The notes under the pieces: generated by a model
The model's input: the letters and a program-made list of their open reading frames with translations, nothing else
Told to the model about the DNA's origin: nothing
Databases searched by the model: none
Shown: positions 35,918-44,537 of the stretch, in pieces
Numbering within the stretch: position 1 is the stretch's first letter
How the letters are laid out: each line of letters begins with the position of its first letter
NCBI RefSeq assembly: GCF_000469135.2
Contig: NZ_CP048117.1
Span: forward strand, 1,959,501 to 2,023,500
DNA: 64,000 bases
DNA from: Bacillus sp. SB49
Lineage (GTDB): Bacteria; Bacillota; Bacilli; Bacillales; Halobacillaceae
Reading direction: 5' to 3'
Translations under genes and position numbers: made by a program

Positions 35918-36817
35918 TCAATTATCTTTCAGCCAAACCTCCCATGCTTTCTTTGAATTCCCAACAATGAACGGCTCTATCCGCTTCTTATCCAATTCAG
36001 AAAGGCGATCATAAGCATACCCGCCGAGGCCGATGACAAGATCAGGGTACTGTTTCTGAAGAGATTCCGCCAAGCGGACGGTTATTGGTATGTTCTTCTT
36101 AAGCGTACAGGACATGAACATATATTTAGGCTTAATTTCATCAATCACGATATCAATATCTCCGCCGGCTATACTTTGTCCAAGGAATACAACATCATAG
36201 CCTTTACGCTTCAGAAATAAAGCAAAGATAAGCAGCCCTAATTCGTGACGCTCATTTGGTCCGCACACAAGCAGCGCCTTAGGCAGCATGCTGTCCGTCG
36301 GTATAGATAAAAGCATCATGCCGATTCTGGACCGGATAAACTGACTCGCAAAGTGTTCGTGCGCACTTGTTATTTTGTTGGCTTCCCACAAATCCCCAAT
36401 GTTAATGAGGATCGGGCCGATAATATCAATAGCGACTGTTTCCGGAGTAAAAAGACTAAAAGCATGATCGAGATGTTTTTGTGCATCATTCTCACTAAAG
36501 GAAAGCAGGGCGTCAAGCAGATCATCTCCGAGCTTTACCAACTGTTTGCTATGATCTCTGTTATCTGTATCCACCACTACTTCCTGATTGCTCTCAAGAA
36601 GCGAGACAGCCTGGGAAATGGTAAAACCTCTATCCACTTTCTCCATCAGCCATTTTAATATCCTGATATGCTCTTCTGTGTACAGCCTGTGTCCTGCTTC
36701 ATTCCGTGAGGGGCGGATCATTTGATAACGACGCTCCCATGCACGCAGCGTACCCGGTTGAATGCCGAGCCGCTGGGAAACTGCTTTTATATTATATTTA
36801 GGTCTCGCCGTATCCAT
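35918..36817 (-). CDS. CarH/LitR-like MerR-type regulator with cobalamin-binding domain
   Basis: 299 residues. A MerR winged-helix domain (about 7-75, KAVSQRLGIQPGTLRAWERRY) is followed by a four-helix bundle (about 95-170) and a Rossmann B12-binding domain (about 180-299, NERHELGLLIFALFLKRKG). In Thermus CarH, a light-sensing repressor, AdoCbl is held by H177, with W131, E141 and H142 around the 5-prime-deoxyadenosyl group. The aligned positions here are H191, W144, E154 and H155 in LWEANKITSAHEH, all conserved. The second light-state ligand H132 is E145 here. It probably binds AdoCbl and may respond to light; targets are unknown. No carotenoid or photolyase gene is adjacent. ACAGGTGGGG precedes the ATG. 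Confidence 0.85.
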   Translation of the reverse strand: MDTARPKYNIKAVSQRLGIQPGTLRAWERRYQMIRPSRNEAGHRLYTEEHIRILKWLMEKVDRGFTISQAVSLLESNQEVVVDTDNRDHSKQLVKLGDDLLDALLSFSENDAQKHLDHAFSLFTPETVAIDIIGPILINIGDLWEANKITSAHEHFASQFIRSRIGMMLLSIPTDSMLPKALLVCGPNERHELGLLIFALFLKRKGYDVVFLGQSIAGGDIDIVIDEIKPKYMFMSCTLKKNIPITVRLAESLQKQYPDLVIGLGGYAYDRLSELDKKRIEPFIVGNSKKAWEVWLKDN

Positions 36818-36885
36818 CTCGCCCCACCTGTCCTTTTTCTCTATTATATAAGAAGGAAGAATAACGTGTAAAATTTGTCTATTCT

Positions 36886-37674
36886 CTATATCTTTTCCCT
36901 GTAACCCTTCGCAGCAGGAAGAATTTGAATGGAATGCAGCTCCGCTCTCGTTCCGAGTCTCAACGGTAAAGCGGAGGTCCCGTATCCTTCACTGACCAGG
37001 TTCATCTGTTCTGCCGAACCTGCCCATCCACCTCTCTTGTATGGACCAAGTCCGAATAGACGAACCTGCCCGCCATGGGTATGTCCGCTGAGGACGAGGG
37101 AAAAGCGTGCTTTATTTTCTTCGTGCATCCGATGATACACATATGGATCGTGGATGCAGAGGATAGAGAACACGTCTCCTGGATTCTGTCGAAACGAGCG
37201 TGGCCCTGTACCAAGGTAATAAGGATCAAGTCCTCTCAGCAAAATACGTCTCTCATCATTTATTTTTATGACTGCATCCTCATTCGACAATGTTTGGACG
37301 CCGAGGGCAGCCAGTTCTGCAATGATTTTTTGACCATGATATTCATGATCGTTGTTACCAGGAATGAAATAAACAGGAGCCCCTGCCTTTTGCAGAGTCT
37401 GAACATTCTGGACTAATTTCTCCCTTGATGTTCTCTCATCGACGAAGTCCCCTCCTATAATAATCAGCTCCGGCTGAGGATACTTTAGAAGAGATCGTTC
37501 AAGGATTCGTCGATTATGTACATCGGAAAGAAATAAGAGTTCCAAAGGCTTCTCATATGGATAAGCAGCTAACTTCACTTCTTTTCTCTCCAACCGGTCG
37601 TTAAAGGCACTGTGAACCATGAAGAGGAGAATGACGACCATTCCTAATACTGCTATAGATAATATCCACCACAT
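36886..37674 (-). CDS. ypbG: YpbG-like membrane-anchored metallophosphoesterase
   Basis: 262 residues. An N-terminal membrane helix (about 2-20) precedes a calcineurin-like phosphoesterase domain with metal motifs LFLSDVHNR, GGDFVDE, PGNNDHEYHG and LSGHTHGGQVRLFG. Substrate is unknown; relatives act on lipid-linked or nucleotide phosphates. It resembles B. subtilis YpbG in position. GAGGAGGGG precedes the ATG. Upstream lies the divergent cotJ operon, downstream the CarH-like gene in the same direction. Confidence 0.85.
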   Translation of the reverse strand: MWWILSIAVLGMVVILLFMVHSAFNDRLERKEVKLAAYPYEKPLELLFLSDVHNRRILERSLLKYPQPELIIIGGDFVDERTSREKLVQNVQTLQKAGAPVYFIPGNNDHEYHGQKIIAELAALGVQTLSNEDAVIKINDERRILLRGLDPYYLGTGPRSFRQNPGDVFSILCIHDPYVYHRMHEENKARFSLVLSGHTHGGQVRLFGLGPYKRGGWAGSAEQMNLVSEGYGTSALPLRLGTRAELHSIQILPAAKGYREKI

Positions 37675-37766
37675 CTTGGGTCCCCTCCTCGAATTATGGA
37701 AGTTAATCGTATCACAAATCGCTCAAGGATAACATGAAATGGTTTATAAACTTCTCCATGAATCTT

Positions 37767-37797
37767 CATAGGACAAGTATCCCTGGACATATCTATG
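37767..37797 (+). promoter_or_regulatory. Possible sigma-E promoter of cotJ operon
   Basis: TTCATAGG and CATATCTAT are 15 nt apart, a partial match to the sigma-E elements, about 20 nt before cotJA. B. subtilis cotJABC is sigma-E dependent. The -35 match is poor, so this is tentative. Confidence 0.3.
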
Positions 37798-37813
37798 AGA
37801 GGTAAAGGATGTG

Positions 37814-38044
37814 ATGAGTGGAATGTACACCCCGATTAAATGTTACCAACCGTACCACAGTCCGAATGACCCCTGCCCCCCGAGAGGGTATGCATGTTAT
37901 CAAACCCCTCCTAATTTGTATTTAGGTTTTCAGCCGCCCAACCTACCGCAGTTCTCTCTGCAGGAGGCACTGTACAAAGGGACCTTATGGCCTGTTCTCT
38001 TCGATCCTTACCCTACGCCTCTGCCGCAAGGAGGGAAACAATGA
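37814..38044 (+). CDS. cotJA: CotJA, spore coat-associated protein
   Basis: 76 residues, rich in Pro, Tyr and Cys (CYQPYHSPNDPCPPRGYACY), with NLPQFSLQEALYKGTLWPVLFDPY near the C-terminus as in B. subtilis CotJA. It is part of the three-protein CotJ assembly of the inner coat. Start is ATG 37814 or the GTG immediately upstream (37811); the GAGAGGT and AAAGGA boxes allow either. The stop overlaps the cotJB start (ATGA). Confidence 0.9.
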   Translation: MSGMYTPIKCYQPYHSPNDPCPPRGYACYQTPPNLYLGFQPPNLPQFSLQEALYKGTLWPVLFDPYPTPLPQGGKQ

Positions 38045-38307
38045 ATCAGGCACCTCAAACGGATCCACGTGCCCAAATGATGGAACAGATTCAAATGGTC
38101 GATTTCGCCCTCGTCGAACTGACGCTTTACCTGGATACGCATCCGAACGATACCCAGGCGATCCAACAATTCAATCAGCTTGCTGTCCAAAGCAGAGATT
38201 TAAAAGCCGCTTATGAACAACACTTCGGACCACTGCGTCAATTCGGCGGCAGCTTCTCCGGATACCCTTGGAATTGGAAAGACAGCCCCTGGCCGTGGCA
38301 GGTATGA
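38041..38307 (+). CDS. cotJB: CotJB, spore coat protein
   Basis: 88 residues. MEQIQMVDFALVELTLYLDTHPNDTQAIQQFN and a Trp/Pro-rich YPWNWKDSPWPWQV tail match CotJB. The start lies in the ATGA overlap with cotJA and has AAGGAGGG upstream. It is part of the cotJABC operon; assembly needs CotJA and CotJC. Confidence 0.92.
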   Translation: MNQAPQTDPRAQMMEQIQMVDFALVELTLYLDTHPNDTQAIQQFNQLAVQSRDLKAAYEQHFGPLRQFGGSFSGYPWNWKDSPWPWQV

Positions 38308-38382
38308 AGAATAACCACAGTTGGAAGGGTGGGTGGGTCATCCCTCTCCTTTCCAGCGACTTAACCTAAAAGGAGTGGTGGT

Positions 38383-38952
38383 ATGTGGTATTACGAAAAA
38401 AAACTCCAATATCCAGTGAAAGTTTCCGAATGTAATCCGAGACTTGCCAAGTATTTGATCGAGCAGTATGGAGGCGCCGACGGGGAATTGTCTGCTGCTC
38501 TTCGTTACTTAAATCAGCGGTACACCATCCCGGATAAAGTTATCGGTCTGCTGACGGATATCGGAACGGAGGAATTTGCACACTTGGAAATGATTGCAAC
38601 TATGGTCTATAAATTGACAAAGGATGCGACTCCCGAGCAGATGAAGGAAGCCGGTCTCGGTGCCCACTACGCCAATCATGACCATGCGCTTTATTATAAT
38701 GATGCGTCCGGCAACCCATGGACTGCTACATATATAGCAGCAAAGGGGGACCCGATTGCTGACTTATACGAGGACATCGCTGCAGAAGAAAAAGCACGGG
38801 CGACTTATCAGTGGATCATTAATATGTCTGATGATCCTTGCCTTAATGACAGCTTGAAGTTCCTGAGGGAAAGGGAAATCATTCACTCTCAACGGTTCCG
38901 GGAAGCAGTTGAAATACTGAAGGATGAACGCGACCGTAAGAAGATTTTTTGA
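38383..38952 (+). CDS. cotJC: CotJC, manganese-catalase-like coat protein
   Basis: 189 residues of the Mn-catalase fold. The di-metal ligands are carried by the helices TDIGTEEFAHLEMIATM and DIAAEEKARATYQWI and by the late helix REREIIHSQRFREA. MWYYEKKLQYPVKV at the start is typical of CotJC. Probably protects the spore against peroxide or crosslinks coat; catalase activity of CotJC itself is inferred from fold. AAGGAGTGG precedes the ATG, 75 nt after cotJB. Confidence 0.93.
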   Translation: MWYYEKKLQYPVKVSECNPRLAKYLIEQYGGADGELSAALRYLNQRYTIPDKVIGLLTDIGTEEFAHLEMIATMVYKLTKDATPEQMKEAGLGAHYANHDHALYYNDASGNPWTATYIAAKGDPIADLYEDIAAEEKARATYQWIINMSDDPCLNDSLKFLREREIIHSQRFREAVEILKDERDRKKIF

Positions 38953-38973
38953 GGAGCGACTTAGTCACACAGC

Positions 38974-39032
38974 AAAAAATCCGGATCACCTCCAAGTCTT
39001 CGAGCGAAGACTATCATAAGGTGGTCCGGATT
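38974..39032 (-). terminator. Large nested hairpin, terminator for the minus-strand ypbE-like gene
   Basis: A 14-bp outer stem (38978-38991 with 39019-39032, one G-U pair) encloses an inner AGTCTTCG/CGAAGACT stem (38995-39012), making a two-storey hairpin. T6 follows on the minus strand (complement of 38974-38979). On the plus strand only an AT-rich TTAAATTATT follows, so termination of cotJC here is less certain. Confidence 0.7.
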
Positions 39033-39053
39033 AAATTATTGCAACCCTCTTAC

Positions 39054-39374
39054 TTAAGGTGCTCTGTCCACAGTGACTTTTTGATGCTGGTACTCCGGTT
39101 GAGAGGGGTCCAGGATGGAGTGTTCAAACCACTGGTCCCAATACGGATAAGACAGCCATACACAGATGAGTATTATAAATACGAGCAGAAGGAAGCGGAT
39201 CCATAGGGTACCCACTTTCCACTTTGTTTTGGACTGTTTGGAATCATGGGTATCTCTTCTCGGTGGGAGGTTCAGTACGTCAGGTTCTGTCTCCTGGAAC
39301 TGTTCCTTTTCCGCATAACTTCTCAATTGCTCCGCTTGATCCTTTTCTTTCAATTTATCACTCACTTCCTCCAC
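39054..39374 (-). CDS. Short YpbE-position protein with one membrane helix
   Basis: 106 residues. A charged cytoplasmic N-terminus (about 1-52, Lys/Glu/Gln rich) is followed by one strongly hydrophobic helix (about 57-78, LWIRFLLLVFIILICVWLSY) and a short outer tail. It sits where B. subtilis has YpbE, a larger protein with an N-terminal charged region, one helix and a C-terminal LysM domain; no LysM is present here. GTG 39374 is uncertain: the ribosome signal is poor and the gene overlaps the end of the CPBP gene by 17 nt; a TTG at 39353 is another possible start. Confidence 0.6.
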   Translation of the reverse strand: MEEVSDKLKEKDQAEQLRSYAEKEQFQETEPDVLNLPPRRDTHDSKQSKTKWKVGTLWIRFLLLVFIILICVWLSYPYWDQWFEHSILDPSQPEYQHQKVTVDRAP

Positions 39375-39954
39375 CCCATTTGCCGAAACGGATCGATAAT
39401 GCCAATATTAGATCAATAATAAAATGGGCGGTAATCGTAACCGTGATGCTCCCTGTCCATTCGAACATATAGCCAAGCAGAAAGCTTACGAATAACACAG
39501 ACAGGAGCAGCACTATTTTATTCCAATAACGAATATGCATCAGCGCAAAGAGAACGCTCGCAATAATATAACCGAACTGGGTATGCAGTACGCCGCGAAA
39601 CAAAAGCTCTTCACTAATGGCTATAAGCAGGGTCAAAGCCACAATACCTGCTACGGACCTTGTTTGGAATACCTTTACATTAATACCGCCATCATCGTAC
39701 ATCTTTTCAGGTAAACTATACATGAGAATAAAATCGATGAGAAGTATCAGAAGTCCCGGGATGATCCCGAAATAGACCCATGTATGTAATTCTACATAAA
39801 ACAGCTTCCTCCACTCCGCTTGAAAGGAATCGAAAAGAAAGAAGCTTCCTGCCAACGCGAGAAGGAGAAGGACGAGCTGAGTAAATACTAATTGAACCGT
39901 AACTTCCCGATCACTCATTTCATGAATGATTTCCGCCTGGCTTTTACGATTCAT
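39358..39954 (-). CDS. ypbD: CPBP (Abi/CAAX) family intramembrane metalloprotease, YpbD-like
   Basis: 198 residues with about six hydrophobic helices. Motif 1 SEELLFRGVL (E115, E116, R120), motif 2 FALMHIRYWN (H140) and motif 3 TAHFIIDLI (H177) are the glutamate/histidine residues of the CPBP protease family. Substrate unknown. It overlaps the end of recS by 11 nt and the next gene downstream by 17 nt, so recS-ypbD-ypbE are coupled as in B. subtilis. AGAGG is 6 nt before the ATG. Confidence 0.88.
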   Translation of the reverse strand: MNRKSQAEIIHEMSDREVTVQLVFTQLVLLLLALAGSFFLFDSFQAEWRKLFYVELHTWVYFGIIPGLLILLIDFILMYSLPEKMYDDGGINVKVFQTRSVAGIVALTLLIAISEELLFRGVLHTQFGYIIASVLFALMHIRYWNKIVLLLSVLFVSFLLGYMFEWTGSITVTITAHFIIDLILALSIRFGKWGGGSE

Positions 39955-41455
39955 GAGACGCCTCTATTTGAAACACGCTTTTCAAACGATCCAACCAGCT
40001 GCCGGCACCCAATACACGACTATTCACATTAAATCTAACACTATCTATGTGAAACCCACAGTTATCACAACAGGGCACATTTGGTTCCCGGTACCCTGAT
40101 TGGAACGGACGGTAAAGACTTTCACGCCGGCAGCCAGTGACGTGCAGCCAGCTCAACATTTCCTTAAGTTTATAGTGCTTATACTCCAGGCGTTGACGTA
40201 ATATCCGCTTCAACTCGAGGTGAAAGGAAGACGGTACATCGCTGATTCTTTGATTGTTCATCCACCCGTTTTCCTCTAAGTGATACTTTATGAAATTCCA
40301 TTGTGATTCCGAGAGCTGATAGGCTTCCATCATCAAAGTATCCTCCACAGAAACAGGACGATTCGATGAATGGAGGACACGCTCAATATCCGCTTCTGTC
40401 GGGAGCTCACCTTGTATAAGCAGCTGTGGAAGGTGGTGATCACGAGGAGTATGCAGGACAAGACTTACAGAAGCTTCCCCGTCACGGCCGGCCCGACCGA
40501 TTTCCTGTATGAACGATTCCAGTTGGGAAGGGAGGTGAAAGTGAATGACAAGGCGGATGTTTCCTTTATCCACCCCCATGCCGAATGCACTTGTACAGCA
40601 TATGACATCCAGCTGATCATTCATGAACTGCTGCTGAACAAGCATCCGGTCCGTTTGATCCATACCACCGTGATAGAAAGCCACCCGCTTGTCAACCCTC
40701 TGCCTAAGCTCAACGGAAACTCTTTCCGCCCATTGCCGGCTCGAAAAATAGATCATGGTTGGAGCATGATTACTATTTAATAGACCTACGATCCTGTCCA
40801 CCTTATCATCCGGTTTCTCATAGGACTCCACTGCCAGACTTATATTCTGTTTATCCATAGGAAAGATTCGTTTTTTCATGTTTGGAAGATTCAGCTTATC
40901 CATAATATCCTGCTGTACCTCCGGGGTTGCCGTTGCACTGAGGGCGAGAACGGGTGGATTTCCGATCTCCTCGATCGTCCGGTGCAGTTTCATATAATCG
41001 GTCCGAAACTCATGGCCCCATTGAGAAATACAATGAGCTTCGTCAATGACGAACAACGTCACATTCGTGCTGTCCAACCGCTCTTTAAGCCGTTCATTCT
41101 GCAACATTTCCGGCGAGATATATACGAGTGAAAAGTCAGAAAGGCGTTCCAATGTTCTTATTTTTTCCTGACGATCCATGAAACTGTTCAGGGCTGTCAC
41201 ATCTTTATAACCGGCTGCCTTCAACTGTTTAACCTGGTCAATCATAAGGGAAATAAGCGGAGAAACAACGATCGCTGTTCCACCTAGCAGCTTGGCAGGG
41301 AGTTGATAGCACAAAGACTTACCTGTACCCGTCGGGAGAATCCCAAGAACATTTTCGCCGGCAAGAATATCCCTGATCACTTCTTCCTGCCCCTCCCGGA
41401 ACTGCCGGAAACCGAAGTAATGTTCCAAAGCTTTAGTCAAATCCAGTGTCGTCAT
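39944..41455 (-). CDS. recS: RecS, short RecQ-family DNA helicase
   Basis: 503 residues. Superfamily 2 helicase: Walker A PTGTGKS (41-47), DEAHCISQWGHEFR motif, SATATPEV, and QEIGRAGRDG motif VI are all intact. A Cys-rich RecQ zinc-binding region follows (CRRESLYRP with PCCDNCGF). It stops there, lacking the winged-helix and HRDC domains of full RecQ, as B. subtilis RecS/YpbC does. Roles in fork repair and recombination are known for the family. It starts in an ATGA overlap with the ypbB stop. Confidence 0.92.
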   Translation of the reverse strand: MTTLDLTKALEHYFGFRQFREGQEEVIRDILAGENVLGILPTGTGKSLCYQLPAKLLGGTAIVVSPLISLMIDQVKQLKAAGYKDVTALNSFMDRQEKIRTLERLSDFSLVYISPEMLQNERLKERLDSTNVTLFVIDEAHCISQWGHEFRTDYMKLHRTIEEIGNPPVLALSATATPEVQQDIMDKLNLPNMKKRIFPMDKQNISLAVESYEKPDDKVDRIVGLLNSNHAPTMIYFSSRQWAERVSVELRQRVDKRVAFYHGGMDQTDRMLVQQQFMNDQLDVICCTSAFGMGVDKGNIRLVIHFHLPSQLESFIQEIGRAGRDGEASVSLVLHTPRDHHLPQLLIQGELPTEADIERVLHSSNRPVSVEDTLMMEAYQLSESQWNFIKYHLEENGWMNNQRISDVPSSFHLELKRILRQRLEYKHYKLKEMLSWLHVTGCRRESLYRPFQSGYREPNVPCCDNCGFHIDSVRFNVNSRVLGAGSWLDRLKSVFQIEASHES

Positions 41456-42504
41456 AAAAGCTTCCTTTCTTTATAAAAATGCTGGGCCACTGCCAGAGCA
41501 AGCCGCAATTGAAAGTAGTCGTACCTTCCGTCTAACGCTTCCTTTATGCGCTTAAGCCGTTTTGTATCCAAACGTTGTGCGACCATGATAATCTCCTCTA
41601 CCTCTGCTTTTCTCATGAATGGCTCAAAGCGGAAGGAAGAATCCACCAATGCCGCTTCCACGACATGATCCTGGATGGTGCTCTTCTTCAAACGCCGCAA
41701 AGAGACGATGTCGTCCAAACTGTATCCCTGCTCTAAATAATGGTACGTCCATTTTGCTGATTCTGTCACCAAACTTGTGCCGCCGAGCCCTGTTTTACAG
41801 GAGGAAAGGATGGGAAAGCGTTCTTCGCTCACCTGATAGAGACGATAGTACATATGCTCAAGACAAATCCTTACGTCCATTTCCGTAATCTTGAACTCCC
41901 TGGCAAGCTGTTCCACTGTCAGTCCAATCACTCCACCGCCTGTCATGCGGTATGTGAATATACCAGCTTCCAGACTATGGCAGGTATTCAGTATCACCTG
42001 CAGTTCATCGAAGAGGTCATGAGTTGTCCTGGTGAGCTTCCCCTTTTGACCTGCATACATACGCTTCACCCACTGTTGTACCTCAGGATCGTCCACAATC
42101 GGCACAAAGGATGAAATAGAAGCGTTTATATTCGTCCACGTCTGTATCAATAAATTCAGTCGCTGACGGAATACATGGATAATGGTGTGTTTTGCCATCC
42201 CATCAAATGCAGTAAGAGCAGGGCCGGCATACTCTTCCAACGCTTTCTTCCCATGCACTGTCAAAACGGGATAAGCATCGTTTTCCATCCGGATACAGCC
42301 GCCACGCTCCAGATTCCCTATTTCATTATCCAGCGACTCTCTTTCTAAATCTGTATATACGGCAAAATAATTGTCCAGACGATACCCTTTCGCATCCTGC
42401 ATCGTTTGGGAAGATCGCTTCCCGGTCAGCAGGTGAAAGATCCCGGAAACCGTCCGCTCGCCTCTAAGTTTCTCTATACATGTCAACAGTAAGTATTGAA
42501 ACAC
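41452..42504 (-). CDS. ypbB: YpbB, helix-turn-helix domain protein
   Basis: 350 residues. Begins with MFQYLLLTCIEKLRGERTVSG; a C-terminal HTH_40-like helical domain (LEQGYSLDDIVSLRRLKKSTIQDHVVEAAL, about 255-285) is typical of YpbB and of RecQ-associated HTH regions. It may act as partner to the truncated RecS, with which it overlaps by 4 nt. The start is GTG with AAGGAGGGG. It is divergent from fer. Function not known. Confidence 0.87.
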   Translation of the reverse strand: MFQYLLLTCIEKLRGERTVSGIFHLLTGKRSSQTMQDAKGYRLDNYFAVYTDLERESLDNEIGNLERGGCIRMENDAYPVLTVHGKKALEEYAGPALTAFDGMAKHTIIHVFRQRLNLLIQTWTNINASISSFVPIVDDPEVQQWVKRMYAGQKGKLTRTTHDLFDELQVILNTCHSLEAGIFTYRMTGGGVIGLTVEQLAREFKITEMDVRICLEHMYYRLYQVSEERFPILSSCKTGLGGTSLVTESAKWTYHYLEQGYSLDDIVSLRRLKKSTIQDHVVEAALVDSSFRFEPFMRKAEVEEIIMVAQRLDTKRLKRIKEALDGRYDYFQLRLALAVAQHFYKERKLL

Positions 42505-42543
42505 GATTTCCCCTCCTTCCTGTATCCGGTCAGGTGCTTCCTA

Positions 42544-42572
42544 TTGAAAAGTATATAAGCTGGATTTACAAT
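42544..42572 (+). promoter_or_regulatory. Predicted sigma-A promoter of fer
   Basis: TTGAAA (42544-42549) and TACAAT (42567-42572) with exactly 17 nt between, 62 nt before the fer start, in the fer-ypbB divergent gap. Confidence 0.65.
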
Positions 42573-42574
42573 GA

Positions 42575-42883
<309 letters not shown>

Positions 42884-42887
42884 TTTG

Positions 42888-42922
42888 CAGCCCCTCCCGA
42901 TATCGGCAGGGGCTTTTTTTTT
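42888..42922 (+). terminator. Rho-independent terminator downstream of fer
   Basis: Plus-strand hairpin AGCCCC...GGGGCT (42889-42914) with an inner CCGATATCGG pairing, followed by eight T. Confidence 0.85.
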
Positions 42923-42926
42923 ACAG

Positions 42927-43367
42927 TTAAGTCCAACGGTCGAGAGTCATTTCTGCTTCTGTACGATCCACACTGGTGAAACGTCTTCCTGTATTATAGT
43001 CACTAATCCGGTAATGGCCGCTTACAGCGTGCTGCTCCATGACAACACTGCCTTTCTCCTCCAAAGGCTTCCAGTACCATTCCTCTTGGCGAGAAGCTTC
43101 CCACTCGTACCGTTGATGCGCAATAGTCAATGCCGTTTCCAGCGGGGAATCACCGCAGGCTGCTTTTAACACACTACTTCCCGGAAATAGTGCGATGACG
43201 GCCACTACGGTCGTCCATCCCGCTAAAATACGCCCTTTTTCAATCTGCACGAGCGTTTTTTTCGAGACACCGATGATCACCGCCATTCGATCTTGTGTGT
43301 AGCCCTGTTCCACACGTATCAGTTTTATCTTATCGGAGATGATTGCTATCAACTGTTCTTTGTCCAT
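42927..43367 (-). CDS. XRE-family HTH regulator
   Basis: 146 residues. An N-terminal Cro/C1-type HTH (about 8-50: IKLIRVEQGYTQDRMAVIIG, then VSKKTLVQIEKGR) is followed by a segment unlike common XRE partners (about 60-146, with PGSSVLKAACGDSPLE and a Trp-rich ASRQEEWYW stretch). I do not recognise its target. ATG 43367 has GGGGAAG 9 nt upstream; an ATG two codons earlier is possible. It lies between fer (convergent) and rsiX in the same direction as sigX-rsiX. Confidence 0.75.
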   Translation of the reverse strand: MDKEQLIAIISDKIKLIRVEQGYTQDRMAVIIGVSKKTLVQIEKGRILAGWTTVVAVIALFPGSSVLKAACGDSPLETALTIAHQRYEWEASRQEEWYWKPLEEKGSVVMEQHAVSGHYRISDYNTGRRFTSVDRTEAEMTLDRWT

Positions 43368-43448
43368 TCCCATCTTCCCCTTTTTGATACTTCCATTTTA
43401 ACATGATTCATCGCTGTCCACTATCTGCAGGGCTTTGACTATTGACCA

Positions 43449-44537
43449 TCAATTCGGAGCGAGAAGATTAATAACCTCAGGAGTAGGTATAGGGTGACGA
43501 AAATCGTAGGCACCTTTCTCTCGTTCCAGGCCGCTGAACTTCACTTCCCGATAACCGGCTGAAAATGCCGTTGCAAGCAAAGCATCCACCATTTCCCTTC
43601 TTTCCCTTTCATCCTTAAAGGCATGGTGGTCTACATCAAGATACAAACGCTCTTTATCTTCCTTAATGACGGACAAACGAACATGATCTGGAATTGGAGA
43701 CTCAAGCTGTGGAAAAGGAGCATTCTTTCCCATCTCTGTAAGGAGATCCGAAAAGTCTGCATCATCATCTGCTTGTACGGGAGTGAGCAGCGATTTTGTG
43801 GAAGCATCATAGTGATAAATAAGAAAATAATACGTTTCTTCTGAAACTACAGGCAGTTTATCGGTCATACCATAATTACCGATGGCAACCTGTTTCCCGT
43901 CAGAAGTCTTCACATCAACGGAATCTGAGGCATATCCGGATAATTCCCACCTCACACTTTCCACGACAGACCTAGCCCATGAACTCCCGCTGACTTGATA
44001 GTTCTCAGGAAATACCGCTCTCGCTTTCCCATTCTCTTCATCTATCTCGTAATCCACTTCAGGAACGGTACGCGGAGAAAGTCCGAAAGTGTCTGGGTCC
44101 ACTCTCGTTTCTTCGGAAGCGAGTGTGATTGGAATGACGAACTCTCCATTCCTGTCCGGGAAGGCCTGCACCCTCATCCCGGATTTGCGGGTATCTGCAA
44201 CCAGTGACAGTGTATGTGTCGGCATATCCAATCCAGCTCTTTCCAAAACGGGTGGTAATGGGACAAATTCCCCTTCCCTCGTGTCTGTTTGCTGTGCCCC
44301 TTGTTCAGGAAGGGGCTGCAGGCTTTCCTGAACAAACGGGAGAGAGACTGCAAGGAGAGAGAGAACGGTAAGAATAGATAATAGAGGAACAATCCGGTGC
44401 CGCTTCTTCCTCACACCACGATTTATCCTTCTTTCAACAGCGCGGTACACCTCCCCCTGCTCCCTTTTGTCTTCCAAAGAAGGTAACTGAGAAAGCCACT
44501 GCTTCACATCCTGGTCTGATATTTTTTTCTTACTCAA
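43449..44537 (-). CDS. rsiX: RsiX, anti-sigma-X factor
   Basis: 362 residues. A cytoplasmic N-terminal region (about 1-47) that would bind SigX, one membrane helix (about 48-67, VPLLSILTVLSLLAVSLPFV) and a long exported domain. It matches RsiX by position, length and topology. The start is TTG 44537, whose GGAGGAGGAG box is inside the end of sigX; the overlap of 8 nt ties its synthesis to that of SigX. B. subtilis RsiX holds SigX until envelope stress. Confidence 0.87.
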   Translation of the reverse strand: MSKKKISDQDVKQWLSQLPSLEDKREQGEVYRAVERRINRGVRKKRHRIVPLLSILTVLSLLAVSLPFVQESLQPLPEQGAQQTDTREGEFVPLPPVLERAGLDMPTHTLSLVADTRKSGMRVQAFPDRNGEFVIPITLASEETRVDPDTFGLSPRTVPEVDYEIDEENGKARAVFPENYQVSGSSWARSVVESVRWELSGYASDSVDVKTSDGKQVAIGNYGMTDKLPVVSEETYYFLIYHYDASTKSLLTPVQADDDADFSDLLTEMGKNAPFPQLESPIPDHVRLSVIKEDKERLYLDVDHHAFKDERERREMVDALLATAFSAGYREVKFSGLEREKGAYDFRHPIPTPEVINLLAPN

